Shown here piece after piece: positions 1 to 13,162 of a DNA stretch of 64,000 nt. Numbering within the stretch: the first letter of the stretch is position 1; each line of letters begins with the position of its first letter. The notes beneath the pieces are model-generated. The model made no database searches and was not told the origin of the DNA. It saw nothing but the letters and a program-made list of their open reading frames with translations. This DNA is from Allacma fusca (taxonomy: Eukaryota; Arthropoda; Collembola; Symphypleona; Sminthuridae): NCBI GenBank assembly GCA_947179485.1, contig OX359247.1, forward strand, positions 32,030,801-32,094,800, written 5' to 3'. The position numbers were made by a program, and so were the translations under genes.

Positions 1-3000
1 AGGGAAGACGAAATAGAAGCAGCACTCACATTGAACTGCTTCTTTCCCAAAGTTGTTTTGCTTGTAATACTTGCACTACTACTTCTAGCGCTGCTGGCAG
101 TGTATGAAGCTGAAGGTGACGGCGAGGCTTGAGGTTGAGCCACATTGCTACTATTGCTACCTTGTTTTTCTAATAAACTGCTAGCTGTGACAGTGTTGTT
201 GGCTGCTGAGGTGACTCCGTTGACAGTGTTTGATGATATAGAAGACGTGGACGCTGATACAGTTATTTCATTCTTTTGTTGTTTTGGTGATGGGGTCTGA
301 TTTCGAGATGTTTTTACTGGTGGGGTCAATGTATTTCCTTCCAGTTGAGTGTCAAATTTGGGACCCGGGTATGGTGGAGGGGGTTTGTACATGTACATGT
401 GCTGATCTTCCACCTGGGTTTGCTGGACTCCGGCAGTTTGATTTTGGCTCGTGTTACCTCCTGATTCTATTCGTACACTACAGGGAAGAAAACCTTTCGT
501 GAACTAAACGCTTGCAAGAATTTCTGATTCAACCATATGAAATCAGCTTAACTTACTTTTGAGTCTTTGGCAGAGAATCTCGTAATTCTATAGAATGAAT
601 TTGGGATACGATTTCATTCTGGTAAATTGGTTCATCCTTGAAAAACACAAGGCACGTAATTATAAGACCATAATGTGGAGAAAAAAAAATCGATTAATCA
701 CGGCTACTACAATAAAATTTGATTGAACATAAAATAATGCAAACGCGCCATTTTAATATCTCACCTCACTAGTGCTTGTTGATTGCCCTTCGAAATATAA
801 CTGATTGGAATTGACGCCGTATTTTAACTGAACAGCAGTTTCATAGTCGGGCGCAGGTCTGTAACTTGGTAGCAACGACTGGAAAGTCTGTAAATCATCG
901 GTGGAAGGAGTTAAATTCACATTGACATTCAAATTATGGCCGGTTAATGAATGTTGTTGTACGTCAGCTGCTGTGGTTGAAGGCAAGATATTTGTTGAAG
1001 GTGTAAATGATCTCGTCAACGGCAGCTCCTGTAGAGAATGATGAAACTGTTGAGAATTTGCATTTATTGGCAGATTTTGGGATCCTGTTGGGGCCTGTGT
1101 AGAAGCCGACTGTTGGTTCTGAAGCAAGTGCAGACTAAAACCTGATGAGCTTAAGTTGCTGCCGCTGTTAGGAGTAAAGCAGTTGTTGTTCAGTGAGTAC
1201 TGGCTCCCGCTGTGATGGACTGCAAGGCTTGGGGCTATCAAATCAGGGGTTGATCTCATATTCCCCATAAATCCTAAATGAGCGGAGCCATCCTGACAAA
1301 AACAAAATAAAATTTCAGCCAACGTTGTAAGCTGCTAATTTATGCTATGTGTGTAAAAAACTATAAAATAAATAATCAAATGATTAAGGAAAACATGATA
1401 ATTACTAAAAATGTGTTATTTACAGTGTCTTGCGTCGCAATATAACTGTGTCCCCTGTGATTAGACTCCACAGATTCATTTTGAAGATGCTGCTTACAAA
1501 ATGTCGATTGGAGGATGCACATTTTACGCACATATTTGGCTACTTCTGGGTCTGTGAAATGAAACTGCATTGTTCGTTGAGACTGAGCTTTCTCAACCAC
1601 AAACAATCTCTTATGACCGATCAAAGACTTAATATCACTCCACCTGCGTTACAATTAATTTCCTTTTAATTATTTCAATCATGAAGGTTAATGAAAATTA
1701 AAGTTTACAGCCCGATCAGTCCATTTTAAAGGCGCACCTAAAAACCCCCACATGAGTCCAGTCTCTTCTTCTAATTACTAAACCATTGAGGCTCACGCAA
1801 ATCAGAATGTCATTGCCCGCATCATCCTTGGCTGGATACGCTTCTTGCCCATATCCATCTAGCTGCTGGGCTACCATAATGTAATATATTTCCGCCAAAG
1901 GAGTCGGGAATCCCACCAAACTACTATACTGTCGAGCCACCGCTTCATGCAAAGCATCTAAATTTATGTCAGCGTATTTGCTCTCACTCGATAGTTCCTA
2001 GAAGACATAAAAGCCAAATTTATTAGTTTCGTCACACCATTTTCTAATTTAATGCAAAGAACACGCAAAGAAGGAATTTCTGCAAAGCAAATATTCCAGT
2101 ACTTACCTTTGGCAAAATCGCGAAATCCCTAAGATACTCAATGGTGTGACGCTCGGGATCATAATCTCCGAATTCTGCTTGTAAACTATAAGCTGCCAGT
2201 GATATAGCTTGGTCAATGTTGCAATTAAGCTTCCCATCAATAACATCACTTTTCAGCTGCAGAAAGTAATGGTACCTATAAGCCGGGCAAACCACAGACA
2301 AAATATAGTCAACTTCAACTATATTAAATACAATTCCATTTAAGAGATTACCTTTAATAGAAAGACTAATGCAAAAAAATGTGTAGATTAAATTTCACGA
2401 TTTTATAACAAGTAACTAGATACCTTGCCATTTCGTCTTTGAACAAGTTCACATCTGCAACATAGAACATGACACCAAGACTCAGTTGAGAGTCCTGTGC
2501 ATGCTTCTCCAGCTGCTTCTTTAGTGGCTTTTCCAGCTCTACCCATCTTTGTCTTGGCGGAACTCCACGGCTAATGTATCGAAGCCCGAAAAATTCCGGC
2601 TAAAAAACAAGAAAATCATTACACTGGATTAAGCATTGTGCCGAAAGCCGAAAGGCTCTATACGTAATAGATACATACATACGTAGAATTATATATTCCG
2701 GTGTTTTTTCACTGCACATGTTATATAATTACATATTACAATTTCTTTTTTTCTACTGGAATATTTAAAAAGTATTTAATAATAGACACGAGTCACAAAA
2801 GTATGACAAACAAGCAAAGCACTCTTGAAGTATATGAATAAAATCAATAAAATGTTTCTTCCAATTAATACTTTAATTGTTTATTAGGAAACGCTGTACC
2901 TGATGTAGTCCAAGCCTTTGAGATATATTCAGCAAACAATCTTTCCCAGAGCTGTCGGCATCCAGCGTACATTCCATGGTCCCATTATCCAGCAGCTCCA

Positions 3001-3073
3001 CTGAGATGACAAAAGTTGTTTTCGAGACCACATTGTACTGCTTGCTCGTTCGTTTCAATAACTTCAGTGGCAT
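1..3073 (-). CDS. Pez: FERM-domain protein tyrosine phosphatase, Pez/PTPN14/PTPN21-like (5' part, runs off the left edge)
   Basis: Seven exons are visible on the minus strand: 2900-3073, 2424-2599, 2107-2275, 1738-1997, 1424-1643, 765-1292 and 1-503. All junctions are GT-AG and phases agree throughout, giving at least 676 residues. The start at 3073 encodes MPLKLLKRTSKQYNVVS, as in vertebrate PTPN21. Residues about 20-330 form a FERM domain, with family stretches such as MDGYG-like QLDGYGQEAYPAKD and FTDPEVAKYVRKMC. After it comes a Ser/Gln/Asn-rich linker with the family block PDYETAV, then a proline motif MYKPPPPYPG (PPxY type) near 360-400. In PTPN14, PPxY motifs bind the WW domains of YAP (family knowledge). 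The C-terminal phosphatase domain lies beyond base 1 and cannot be judged. The acceptor of the last exon (503) was chosen by phase; its polypyrimidine tract is weak. Confidence 0.9.
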
Positions 3074-6000
3074 TTAATTGTCTTCAGTCCAAAGAGTACA
3101 CTGATAGTCCTTCTTTCTATTGGTACTCCCTGCTACTAAACTACTAAAATATGACAAAAACAAACGGTAAAAATTAATTCAATTGGTTACTCTTCCAAAA
3201 TACTTTAGCACCCCTTACTGTAAATAAGTTTTGTCCCGCACTATATTTGATCTGCAGTAATTACGTATATAAATAAAAATGAAATAAAAAACCACTACAT
3301 AGGATAAACTCTTCACGCTAGAAAGGATTAACACGCTTTATGGTCAGCATTCAGTCAGACGAAGCTTTTGGCGAGAGAGGATAAAGAAATGCTCTGCGTT
3401 TTTGTGCAGGAATGTCTATTTAATAATCTCCCATCTCAAGTTACAAATGTTGTCGCTGAGCCAAGAAAAAGAACCGGAGCTCACTCACTCAGTATACACT
3501 GTACACACAGTCTAAGCGCACACTAATGAGGCTAAGTAAATCAGAGGTTATCAAATAGACGTGTAAGATACCAACAAGAACAAGTGTGAGAAACAAAAAT
3601 GCACCCCAAAAAAACCTTATGGTAAATGGTAAACACAAGTGTAACACAGATGAAAAAGACACTCTCGGAAGCAAAGAACGCATGACAGTACAAAATACTA
3701 CTCAAACTAAAAATAATTAATCACATCACTCAACCTCTGAACTTGTGACAAATCATATTACATTGATTAAACTCCAATTCATTTATCTTTCTGTCTTTGT
3801 TCATGATCTTTCCTAACCTAAGTTCTTGAGGAAATACATTATATGGCTAAATTCCAAAGCTCCCTATCAGCCCTACAAATACTATCTTTATCCTAGGCTA
3901 GCAGTAGCTATTATAAAAAATTACTGACGCTCTTCTTACAGACGAAACTTCAATCCCACTCTTAACTCTGCTCTGGCTCCTCAGCTTATTGTAGGTGAGC
4001 ATTCATTGACAGAGACAATTTTCAATGTACAATATTCAATTCAGCGTAAAGGTGCAATTACGACGGGCGTCATAACTGCCGTATGTCCTTTCTTATTAAG
4101 GGGAAAAAGAAAGTTAGGTCAGCGCTTGACCCTCCTTCGTAAGTTAAATTGATGCCGCTGGTTACAAACCTTTCAAACTGATTGGAAGTAAAAAAAAAAG
4201 CTACGCTCTTCTGTCTGTCAGGTATGTGTTCCTTAGCTGACAATGAGATTTGTAATTGAGTTAAACCGAGCAATTTTTTGCTTCTTGCATTAAAACAACC
4301 GACATTAACGAGACAATTCACATTCAACTATTACTACCGGGATATGATTTCATGGTACGGTATCTACGTACATGCTTCCAAAGGTAATACTAATTGTGAT
4401 ACAAACTCGAGCGGTACACAAAATTATTCTCACGACCACGACTGCTTCATCAATATCAATAGAGTCAACCATAACCATATACGAACATGATGGTGATATA
4501 CTTATTATAAAAGTACTGCTAAAAACTCCTACACTCACAATAACGATAACAAAACTGGCTGCTGCCTTCGACCAAGTAATACCCAGAGGCTACAAGCCCT
4601 TCTATTTAAATTGTTTTTCTTCTTCACACTCATGTAAAGCATAGCAGGATCCCCCACACCAATTTTAATACTTATTGACTCAAGACTCCACCAGATCCTT
4701 CTTCCATAGTCAGGCCAAAAATATGTGTTTCATTCAAACTGTATCGTTTGCATTGTACTACAGTATCCTGTAAGGCCATAACGCAGATAGGAGAAAAACA
4801 GTTAAAATACATGATATTTCATCCCCACCTTCATAATTCATCACAGTCATGAAAAATGATGCGTCGAGCGTAACCTCATATATATGAAATATCTTCACAG
4901 CAGGCTTGTGATAGTTATGATGAGAAATAAGTTAAGGAAATTACGTACAATGCGTACAATTTTAATGTCAACTGTGTTCTCTTATATGGGTGAATGTTAA
5001 GAACAATTGTCCGGGTCACTCAAGCATCAAGCGGAACATGATCATGTGGGCTACAGTTCACTGGGTTCTCATGTATACAAAATAAAGGGAAACCACGGGT
5101 AGTATCTCTCCTGCCAACTGCTTACATTGTTCGGCATACTTAACCCGTGAATGACACGTTTTTTTCCTGGTAAATTAAATACCAATTCCATAGTCTGCAT
5201 TTTAAAAAGTGAAACCCTCATTTCCATGCACTTGTCTCCAAAAGACAATTTACACACACATCCTTCACTAACACAGCCCGTTAGCTTTTTTTTTACTACA
5301 TTCTCATTTATGCTGAAATGTCTGTGACAATCAATGGCTTTATGCCTCACGCACTTCCGGTTCCGTCTGACTGGCCTGACTGCCGCCGCTATAAGAACAT
5401 ATAATTATATGTTAAATACATTTCCATATGCATCTACGTTCAATGGAAAAATCCTGTCTACCTTCAAATTCGCTTATAAATACTCACAATAATATATACT
5501 CTAATATATACGCTAATATATACTCACGAGTAAAAACGTGTAAAGAGTTGGTTCGGTAAGGAAATCATATTTTTGTAGCTTCAAACAAATTGCGATCAAA
5601 TACAACTTGCACCCTTGGTTTTTTCGATGATGCTCCAAAATATTGTCACAGTCATCCAAAAAAAATGAAACCTTGTAAAATATTTCAAATGCCATATGTG
5701 ACTCATTTGTCATATTGTCACAATTATTTTCATAAATGAACTAATTTTTCATTGTCTGTTCGGGACAAGACCAAAATAACTTGAACAAACAATTGTGTAA
5801 ATATATTCAATCCAACCAATCTAATTTGACCTATTCATTCCCATTCAAATCCACAACAAGTCCCAGGAACATACATACTAACACATACATTGCACAATCT
5901 AGATACAAAAGCAAAACCAACTAAAATAATAATAACACTCACCAAATAGCGCCAAATCCAACATAAACTGAATACACTGTGGAGTTATAACCTTACAACT

Positions 6001-6985
6001 TGTCAAATGGCAAATGCAAAGTTATCCAAACTATTTCAAACTTAGATCACAGAATGCACAAGATCTCCGAACAATTTAGATCACAAAATACACAAGATGT
6101 CTAAACAATAATTTAAATCACAAAATCCACACTATCTCTGAACAATTTAGATCACAAATGCACAAATACCGAATAATAGCGACTCAGTATTTAAAAACTT
6201 TAAATACACATCTAATCCCGAAAGTACGGATAACTACCTCCAACAACCATACACCAAAAAAACTCTTGCTAAAAAACACAAATGACCTGGAATAACTAAT
6301 TATGACCTAGACTGTTAAGCACAGTCAAAATCCTACATGGACCTAATTTACCAATCACAAATATTTCATACAATATTCCCAAATCACAAATACTTGCAAA
6401 TCAATTATGTATATACCAGTGAAAGATTTTTTTTTTAATTCAGGAAAAATAACTACAATTTTTAATTTACCTTCCCAATGTCAATTATGGGTGTACGTAA
6501 TCAGTGATTCATGATCTCAGCAAAAATTATCTAGTCTTTTAGAATATTTGATTTTTGTAGGAAATTAGGAAATTACATATTTTATATTACTTTCTGTAGC
6601 GAATATTCCCTATATGTATTTACCTGCTCAAAACTGAATTTCCTACGAATTGTGTGAATTTATTTTAAAATGATTACAGATTCAAAAAATATAATTATTA
6701 ATGTTATAAAAACTCTATAAATTTTTAAATGGAAGACTAATTGAACACTGATTGATTACACGGATGACAAAAGCTCTCAATTTGAAGCTAGTTTAATGAG
6801 AGTCACTCTCCATACCTCTTGTTAGCTTTAACTTTGCTTTGTGTTTGAAAGCACTCGCACTATAGCTACAGCTCCAAAAAAAATGTGTGTAGAAATGCAG
6901 GTTTGAAAGTAGTGCCTTGACGCTGAGTCATGTGTGTCAACAAGGAAAGGTAACAGCCAAAATCTGAAGTTCATCCAACTCGACC
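3074..6985. other. Upstream/intergenic region of the Pez-like gene, no gene seen
   Basis: AT-rich sequence upstream of the Pez-like start codon. It may hold the promoter and non-coding 5' exons, but I see no coding exon with conserved content. Short open frames here show no recognisable domain or splice logic. Around 6000-6200 there are several loosely repeated copies of a phrase like 'cacaagatctctgaacaatttagatcacaaa', a small local tandem duplication. Confidence 0.5.
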
Positions 6986-8239
6986 CATACATGGGCACCC
7001 TCACGAGGGATTGAGGGATGCCTCGCCCTCTCCCTCGTCCTCGCCCTCACAAACTGCGAGGGTGATGGCGAGTACACGTTGATTTTAGGCGCCCTCGTGA
7101 ACATGAGGGAGAGGACCTTTGAAGAGGATGTGAACGAAAGAGGGGGAGGCAGAGTACACATGTAAGCCCTCATGACTTTATCTTACCTTAATCATTATGC
7201 GAAAATCATACATATATTGTTCTGTAGCAAGCCCAACTTCATAACGTCTTAGGTAAATGGCTTATGGCCCAGCGCAAAAATTCCAGTTTTAATTTTTAAA
7301 AGTAAAAGGTCCTCTTGTTTACTTTAGAATTTCTCATATTAAACTCCAATTTCAATTTAGGATGTCGGGGAGACATGGTCATATTTGTAAACAAGGGCTC
7401 TACCTGGGCTTTATATTTGATTAATGCTGTTCTCAAACCCTAATATTGAATATTGCTGTTCTGAGGTTATGGAACCTACTTGTGACTAATCTTTGTTAAC
7501 CGGAGACGTAGAAAGCAGTTTTGATCAATAATAGTGTTTTTCTGAGCTACTGAATCGATTATAATAAAGATTTATTGTCAAAGACCGACAAAAATGTGTT
7601 TTATAACAAAATATTGTAGTTTGACCGCACAATTGTTTCCATTTTGCCGACAATTAAAATATAAGGAAGACAGGCACTTTTTACCGATGAATTAGAATTT
7701 TAAACTAGTTTTTTACGTTATTTTCAGGACAAAATCGAAAAAACATTGTCAATTTTTCAAGTTTTTTATACCTTTTATAATTATGTCAACCACGAAACCT
7801 AATATGTACCTGTACCCAAATACCTGGGTAAAACCTGCACCAATAAAGGGCACTATTTTGAATACGGTAGTTTATTTCAACAACAATTTTTTTTGATTAG
7901 TTTTGAACGCTAGGTTGTAGGAAATTTTATAAACTTTCTAAGCTATCCAAAAGTTCCGTCCGTTCAGAACTGCAGTCAACACATATTGAAGTTGTCATAT
8001 TTTAAGCAGGTGTCCGCGAAGAAGTTATTTGAAGGCACAGGCAACACGTGTAATAAAAAATAACGAGGGCCCTCATGAGTGCGAGGGAGAGGGGTGTATT
8101 TTAAAAGTAGCCCCTCACGAGGGCGAGGACGAGGACAACCCGTAACGTGTCGCTCGATTGATGACGAGGGAGAGTGCGAGTAGGCTATATACCATTCCTC
8201 GCACAAAGAGGCAGAGGGGGAGAAAAACGCCCATCTATG
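6986..8239. mobile_element. hAT-like non-autonomous element, 'cgaggg' word family
   Basis: The ends are CATACATGGGC (left) and GCCCATCTATG (right), an 11-bp inverted repeat with one mismatch. They are flanked by an exact 8-bp direct repeat ACTCGACC at 6978-6985 and 8240-8247, the duplication length of hAT transposons. Inside each end are clusters of the word cgaggg/ccctcg in both orientations (about 6990-7170 and 8065-8225), around an AT-rich centre without a recognisable coding region. It encodes no transposase. The element sits between the Pez-like gene and Mff. Confidence 0.8.
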
Positions 8240-8247
8240 ACTCGACC

Positions 8248-9505
8248 ATCTAATAATCGCACGCAGCGCATATTACCATCCCTATATCGCTGGCAATAGC
8301 ATTGGCGCTATAGCATTGGTAATTGGCACTAGCTACAGCTACTGGCACTGCATGGCTATAAACACACCAGTCCATTATAATATCGCTCATCGTTCGGGTT
8401 CCTTATTTCCTTCCCTGTGACCTACCTTCCTTCCTTCGCCTTGACTTTTGTGTGATTTCGTCCTGAGAAGGTAGCAGAGCCTGGAACGACATTGACCTCA
8501 AGATCGACTACTTATAATTATTTTTATAAGTCAGAAAGTTCTCTACATGAGGTAATATTTTTGAAGTGTTTGACATTTAAATTACGTCCAATCAAGCATT
8601 CGAAATTAGACCTTTGATTTAAATATGATTTTGGAACAAATGTGTCATTGAGTCAGGAGAGTGTGAATGTGAAACTGAATTTAGATTTAGTTTTTGTGTT
8701 TCGTAAGTGTAAATATTTTTTAGTGATTGATTGAATTTAAGGAAATTGTTTGTTGTTTAATTTTAATGTGTACTCTATATTTTGGGTAGTAAAGATGCGT
8801 ATAGTGTGATGTTTTTATGGGAGAGTGGAATATAATTTATAGAATTTGGAGAATATTAGATGTAAGATGTAATGTTTTAGGCATGACAAGCTGTAGGAGT
8901 GTTTAGTTGGATTTTGATTTAAATTGGAAATGTCATTGGCATTGGACATGGGAATGGGTGTAGGTCATTAGTAGAGAAAGACCGAAGTGTTTGGTTGTAA
9001 TTATTATAGACTATGTTGGGGAGCTTTTTTGAAGTTGTAGTAAGAACGTTAGTGCAGATCTACATAATGTAAGAGCATAGTGCAATGTGCAGCTGAGCTT
9101 GTACAGTGATGGGTAGTCTTTGTAACGTTGTAAGGTATGAGGTAAATTGAGTGCAGGTATTTGTGAGTAGGATTAGAGGTAGATGTAGTAGTTGGGGTAA
9201 TTACTGGTGATGGTTACTAGTAACGAATAACTAATAAACGATACTATATGCTGATTCTGAATGTTGCAGTTTCCCAGAGGGATTACGATCGGACGAATGT
9301 TTATGCAACTGACGAAAATTGCATAATGAATCTACATATTGAATATTGAAGAGCAGCACGTTTACCTTTACCTTCTTGACTTAGAATTAACTTGGCGGGG
9401 CAAGGGACGAGAGGACAGGGTTTTACTGAGACGTGGACGTTCTTTAAGATTCCTCCTTTATAATTATTCTGCTGGGGTGTAACTGAAAAGTGCGAGATTT
9501 GAAGT
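8248..9505 (+). other. Upstream region of Mff, possible 5' untranslated exons
   Basis: No coding region recognised. Pyrimidine-rich sequence at 8400-8450 and a possible donor near 8468 could belong to a non-coding first exon of Mff, but I cannot prove this. Vertebrate Mff has an extra N-terminal motif encoded upstream; I searched this stretch by eye for it without success. Confidence 0.35.
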
Positions 9506-10490
9506 ATGAATAATAATTGGAGAACGAGCGCTTCATCCGACAAAATCGTCATGCAGGTTCCTGATAGAATCATCGTTAGAGGCAAGTGAATTTTGGGAGA
9601 AAGTTTTTTAATTATCGGTTTTCAGATATGGAGGATGGGGATGTTTGGCTGGGTTTTCTGGTTTTGGTAGTGATCAGTATTAAAATGAGTGGAAATAATT
9701 TCAGGGCAAGATCAGCACTATGGCACAAAAGCTTTGCCACGAGAGCTGCAGTTGGAATCTGCTTCTGCAATGCCGCCTGATCCGGTCACTGTCAAGATGC
9801 AGGTGAGAACGAGTTTCGAAAAATAATTAACATTTTCAATATTACAGTTAATAAAGACTATGGGTGTAACATTTTATTCTGTGTCCCAGACTCCACCGAG
9901 GTCCATCACATTGGGAAGCAGCATGACAAGCTTGCACAGAAACAAATCCAATTCAAGCAGTCAACAGACATCGGAAGGGGAAGATGATACTTTACTTATT
10001 GACGACAATTATGTGGCTCGACTAGGTAGTAATTCATTGTCTAAAAATTCTCCTTTGAGCCCAATGAGAAATGACTTAGTTTTTGGTGGAAGAGATACTC
10101 CCGTCAATTTGAGGTTAGTTTCTAGTTTCATTACTCAGTCTAGCTACCTTGGTTTAAGAGTTGTAAAATGTTTTTCGATCATCAAATTGTAGTAATTATA
10201 TATGTCATTAGTAACAAATATAATGAACAAATACGAGGTATTGAAATTATAAATAATTACATTGTATTTACCTGTTTCGTAGAAATCACGAAACAACAAT
10301 GCTCGGAGCTTATGACGAAGAGATCGAGCATCTGAGGGATCAACTGAGTCGAATGAATCGACGAGTCATGACTCTTGAAGAGGAAATGGTAGACCGTAAG
10401 GAGAAGGAGCGATATTTTGTTATAGCGGGTATTCTCTATGCCGCTGTTCACGCCGTTACCTGGTTGTTCCGCTCGGGACATCAGCGTTGA
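9506..10490 (+). CDS. Mff: Mitochondrial fission factor (Mff / Tango11 family)
   Basis: Tail-anchored outer-membrane adaptor that recruits the dynamin-related protein Drp1 for mitochondrial and peroxisomal fission (family role). Four exons, 9506-9581, 9705-9802, 9890-10113 and 10283-10490, sum to 606 nt and 201 residues. Conserved blocks occur in family order: IVMQVPDRIIVRG (residues about 15-27, matching the vertebrate IMQVPERIVV motif), TPPRSITLGSSM, a Ser-rich linker, the coiled coil EEIEHLRDQLSRMNRRVMTL, and a C-terminal hydrophobic anchor YFVIAGILYAAVHAVTWLF followed by a short basic tail. The first intron has a GC donor (G|GCAAGT at 9582). Using the nearby GT would put the downstream exon in a frame with a stop. 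The start at 9506 is the first in-frame ATG after a stop; an upstream coding exon, as in vertebrates, remains possible. Confidence 0.88.
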
Positions 10491-13162
10491 ACGTTGCGAT
10501 TACTGCCGTTGCCATTGATTTGCTCCGAAGCAAAAGTTATGTATTGAAATCTATTTAATAGTGGTCTGCCCTGTAGGACAAGTAACAATTTAGAAATATG
10601 TTACGATTTCAGTTCAGTACAGCACAAAGCAATTAAGATTGATTCCTAATATTACATCTATCTCGCATTCATGGATATTATAAAGGAAATGCACTCAATG
10701 CACTTCCGTATTTGATATAGTATTTCCCCGCCCATTCACATTTCCCTCAAGTCAAATGTTAAAAGTACATTATTAGTTAAAGACAGTGAATAATAATTAT
10801 TCACACAATAGCTAACGATAAGATTAAGCTCAGAAATTACGTAGTCCATGCTTTATTTACTGCAGGAACATGAGCTGTGAGCAAGTTTTAGTCGATTGTG
10901 AAAAATTCAAACTACTCCGGCGATAGACTTACCCTACTTCCATGCAAATTGAAGTGTTTTGGGGTATACTTAGTTAATTTTATCACTAGATTTTCGAATG
11001 CGGAAGCCAGCTCAGTTTTAGTCAACATAGTATGTTGAACAAATCAATTACGATGAATATGTTTCTTCTGAATTATGTTTTCTGTATGACAGCATTCATT
11101 ATTTGTAAATAAAAATACACACTTTAGTGCAAACATAGCGGTTCGCTCACATAGCACGAAAATTACGCTAGAACGTAGAAGCTTTCATTTCAACGCTAGT
11201 ACTTAAGTGTTGATGTATTGCTGCAACTATTATTATTTACATATTTTATTTCATTTCATCCTCCGGAGTCAAGAACAAGAAGCAAAGAAAAAACACAGGG
11301 GAAGCAGCCTGACTTTGAAACCCAACGAAACCGCAGTATTGTGTCAGACATGTAGGCGGTGACGATGTAAAATCTGACATTGTCCCCAGAAGTTTAATCG
11401 TATTAATTTTTGGGCAATGCTATTTTTTGTACAAAACGCATCTGGCGATTAGGGTTGCAATTTGATAAGCAATAATAGTTAATTAATAGTAAACTTTCAA
11501 CTTGTCCTCAGGTTGTTGCTAAATTCTTTTGGCATGTAGGCAAGAACTGATTGGACTCAATAGACTATCAAGCCTCTAAACTGTGCACGTATAGGTATAC
11601 GCTATATAGTAATTCAATTCAAGGAATCTTGATTAAATACATCAGTAAAAAGAATCCCAACAGACCCTCTTAAAACCGAGAATAGTTTCAGAAACTTGCT
11701 TTTACCTGCTCGTTATAACTATGTCAATTACTCTTACATACTCTACATCCTAATATAATATTACTGATGGACTCCCTCTCCAAATTGTACTGAAAGGATC
11801 CAGTGGAATTTCTTCATGACACTGAATTCCAGACATGCCAAATGTCTGTTCTACTAAATTTATGTTAACCCCAATGCAAATCGCATCTTTTTTAATTAAC
11901 CATACATCGGTGAAGCTACTTAATTCAACAAAATATATCCCGTCATAAAATTAATATTATTAAATACTGTACAGAAGTAACATACGGCACTTTTTCTGTA
12001 TATATGCATTGTTGTACATAAGTACTAACTAACAAGCACGCGTACAGCTTCTTCAATTCCCCATGATATTTTTGACCACTCTCTTAATAGCTTCCGTCTA
12101 GCTTAATTTTTGCATCTTATGCACAGCGAAGCTGACAAAGCCAGACCAGAGTATTCCAGTGTGGCATCTTGCAATTTTCGAATTATATTCTTAATCCTCA
12201 AATCGGACCATGAGGGGACCAAGCTCGTAAAGAGGCTCATTTAAGGCCTCAATGTGCTTCATGGTTTTTAAGGCACGGTACAGTGCAAGCCTATAAGTTA
12301 CTATTACCACACTATTTGTTCATGAGCTCGTCCTGCTTTGCTTTCCTCTTCCGTCAAGTGTACGTACGTTTACGTTTATATACACAACGATACGGCAATT
12401 TGATAAGGCTCAGTCTCAGTTAGATGCTCATGCAGTCTTGAGTACGTCTACAGTACTACGTTCTTTCCATCCATAGCTATACATATGCTATCTATGTCTA
12501 ATAACTTACTTTCTCTTGAAGCAATAATTTCAAATCAACTCCTCAAGCAATTCGAGCGCACAAAAATTTTAGTGTAAACCGAGGAATTGTTATTGATTCA
12601 TTCATATCCAAATAATTATCATTAGTTATATATTATAATTCGAATACTTCTAATTTCAAAATTAATTTCGTCCAGTTTTAAAAACAACAAACAAACTTGA
12701 GATTCCATTCGTGTATTAACATAAACATTGAAATTAATACATACTTAATTATCACAATATAATTTTTAACAGTGTAAGTGCAGTGCTAGTAATTGTCTAC
12801 TCACAATCAATTATAACCAATAACAATAATTATTACGCTGACCGTGTGTGTGGCTGACCAGAACCAGGCAGTTTCTAGTTTTATAAATTCGCAAATCGCA
12901 TTATAATTATTGTAATTATATTTAAATTGTTGTACTCTCTAGTATGTACTTTGTAAATACTGTTACTAATTGCATATACAAATAAACTTATATTTCGTGA
13001 GTGTTCTACATGATATAAATGATTGTGTTGGTGAGTGTACATATAATCTGCTACATCCTGGAATAATCTGATTTAAATTTTAGAGAAATTCGTGCTACCT
13101 AACATTTAAATTGGTGTGGTCGTTTTAGAGGTTATTAATTAAATCAGTGATAGTATTTTAAA
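10491..13162. other. Mff 3' region and spacer before beclin, no gene seen
   Basis: AT-rich sequence holding the 3' untranslated part of Mff, with AATAAA-like signals near 11105-11110 and 12979-12985, and the presumed promoter of beclin. I found no open frame with conserved content and no structured repeat. Confidence 0.5.

Noticed and set aside
753-1669. Plus-strand frames opposite the Pez-like exons
   Set aside because: Shadows of the minus-strand exons, whose splice sites and protein motifs are convincing.
4342-4644. Overlapping frames on both strands near 4.3-4.6 kb
   Set aside because: No conserved motif, no splice signals that lead anywhere, and composition like the surrounding spacer.
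9586-9780. Frame starting at GTG 9586 and running through the second Mff exon
   Set aside because: It reads the exon in the wrong frame and through intron 1. The Mff frame has conserved motifs on both sides.
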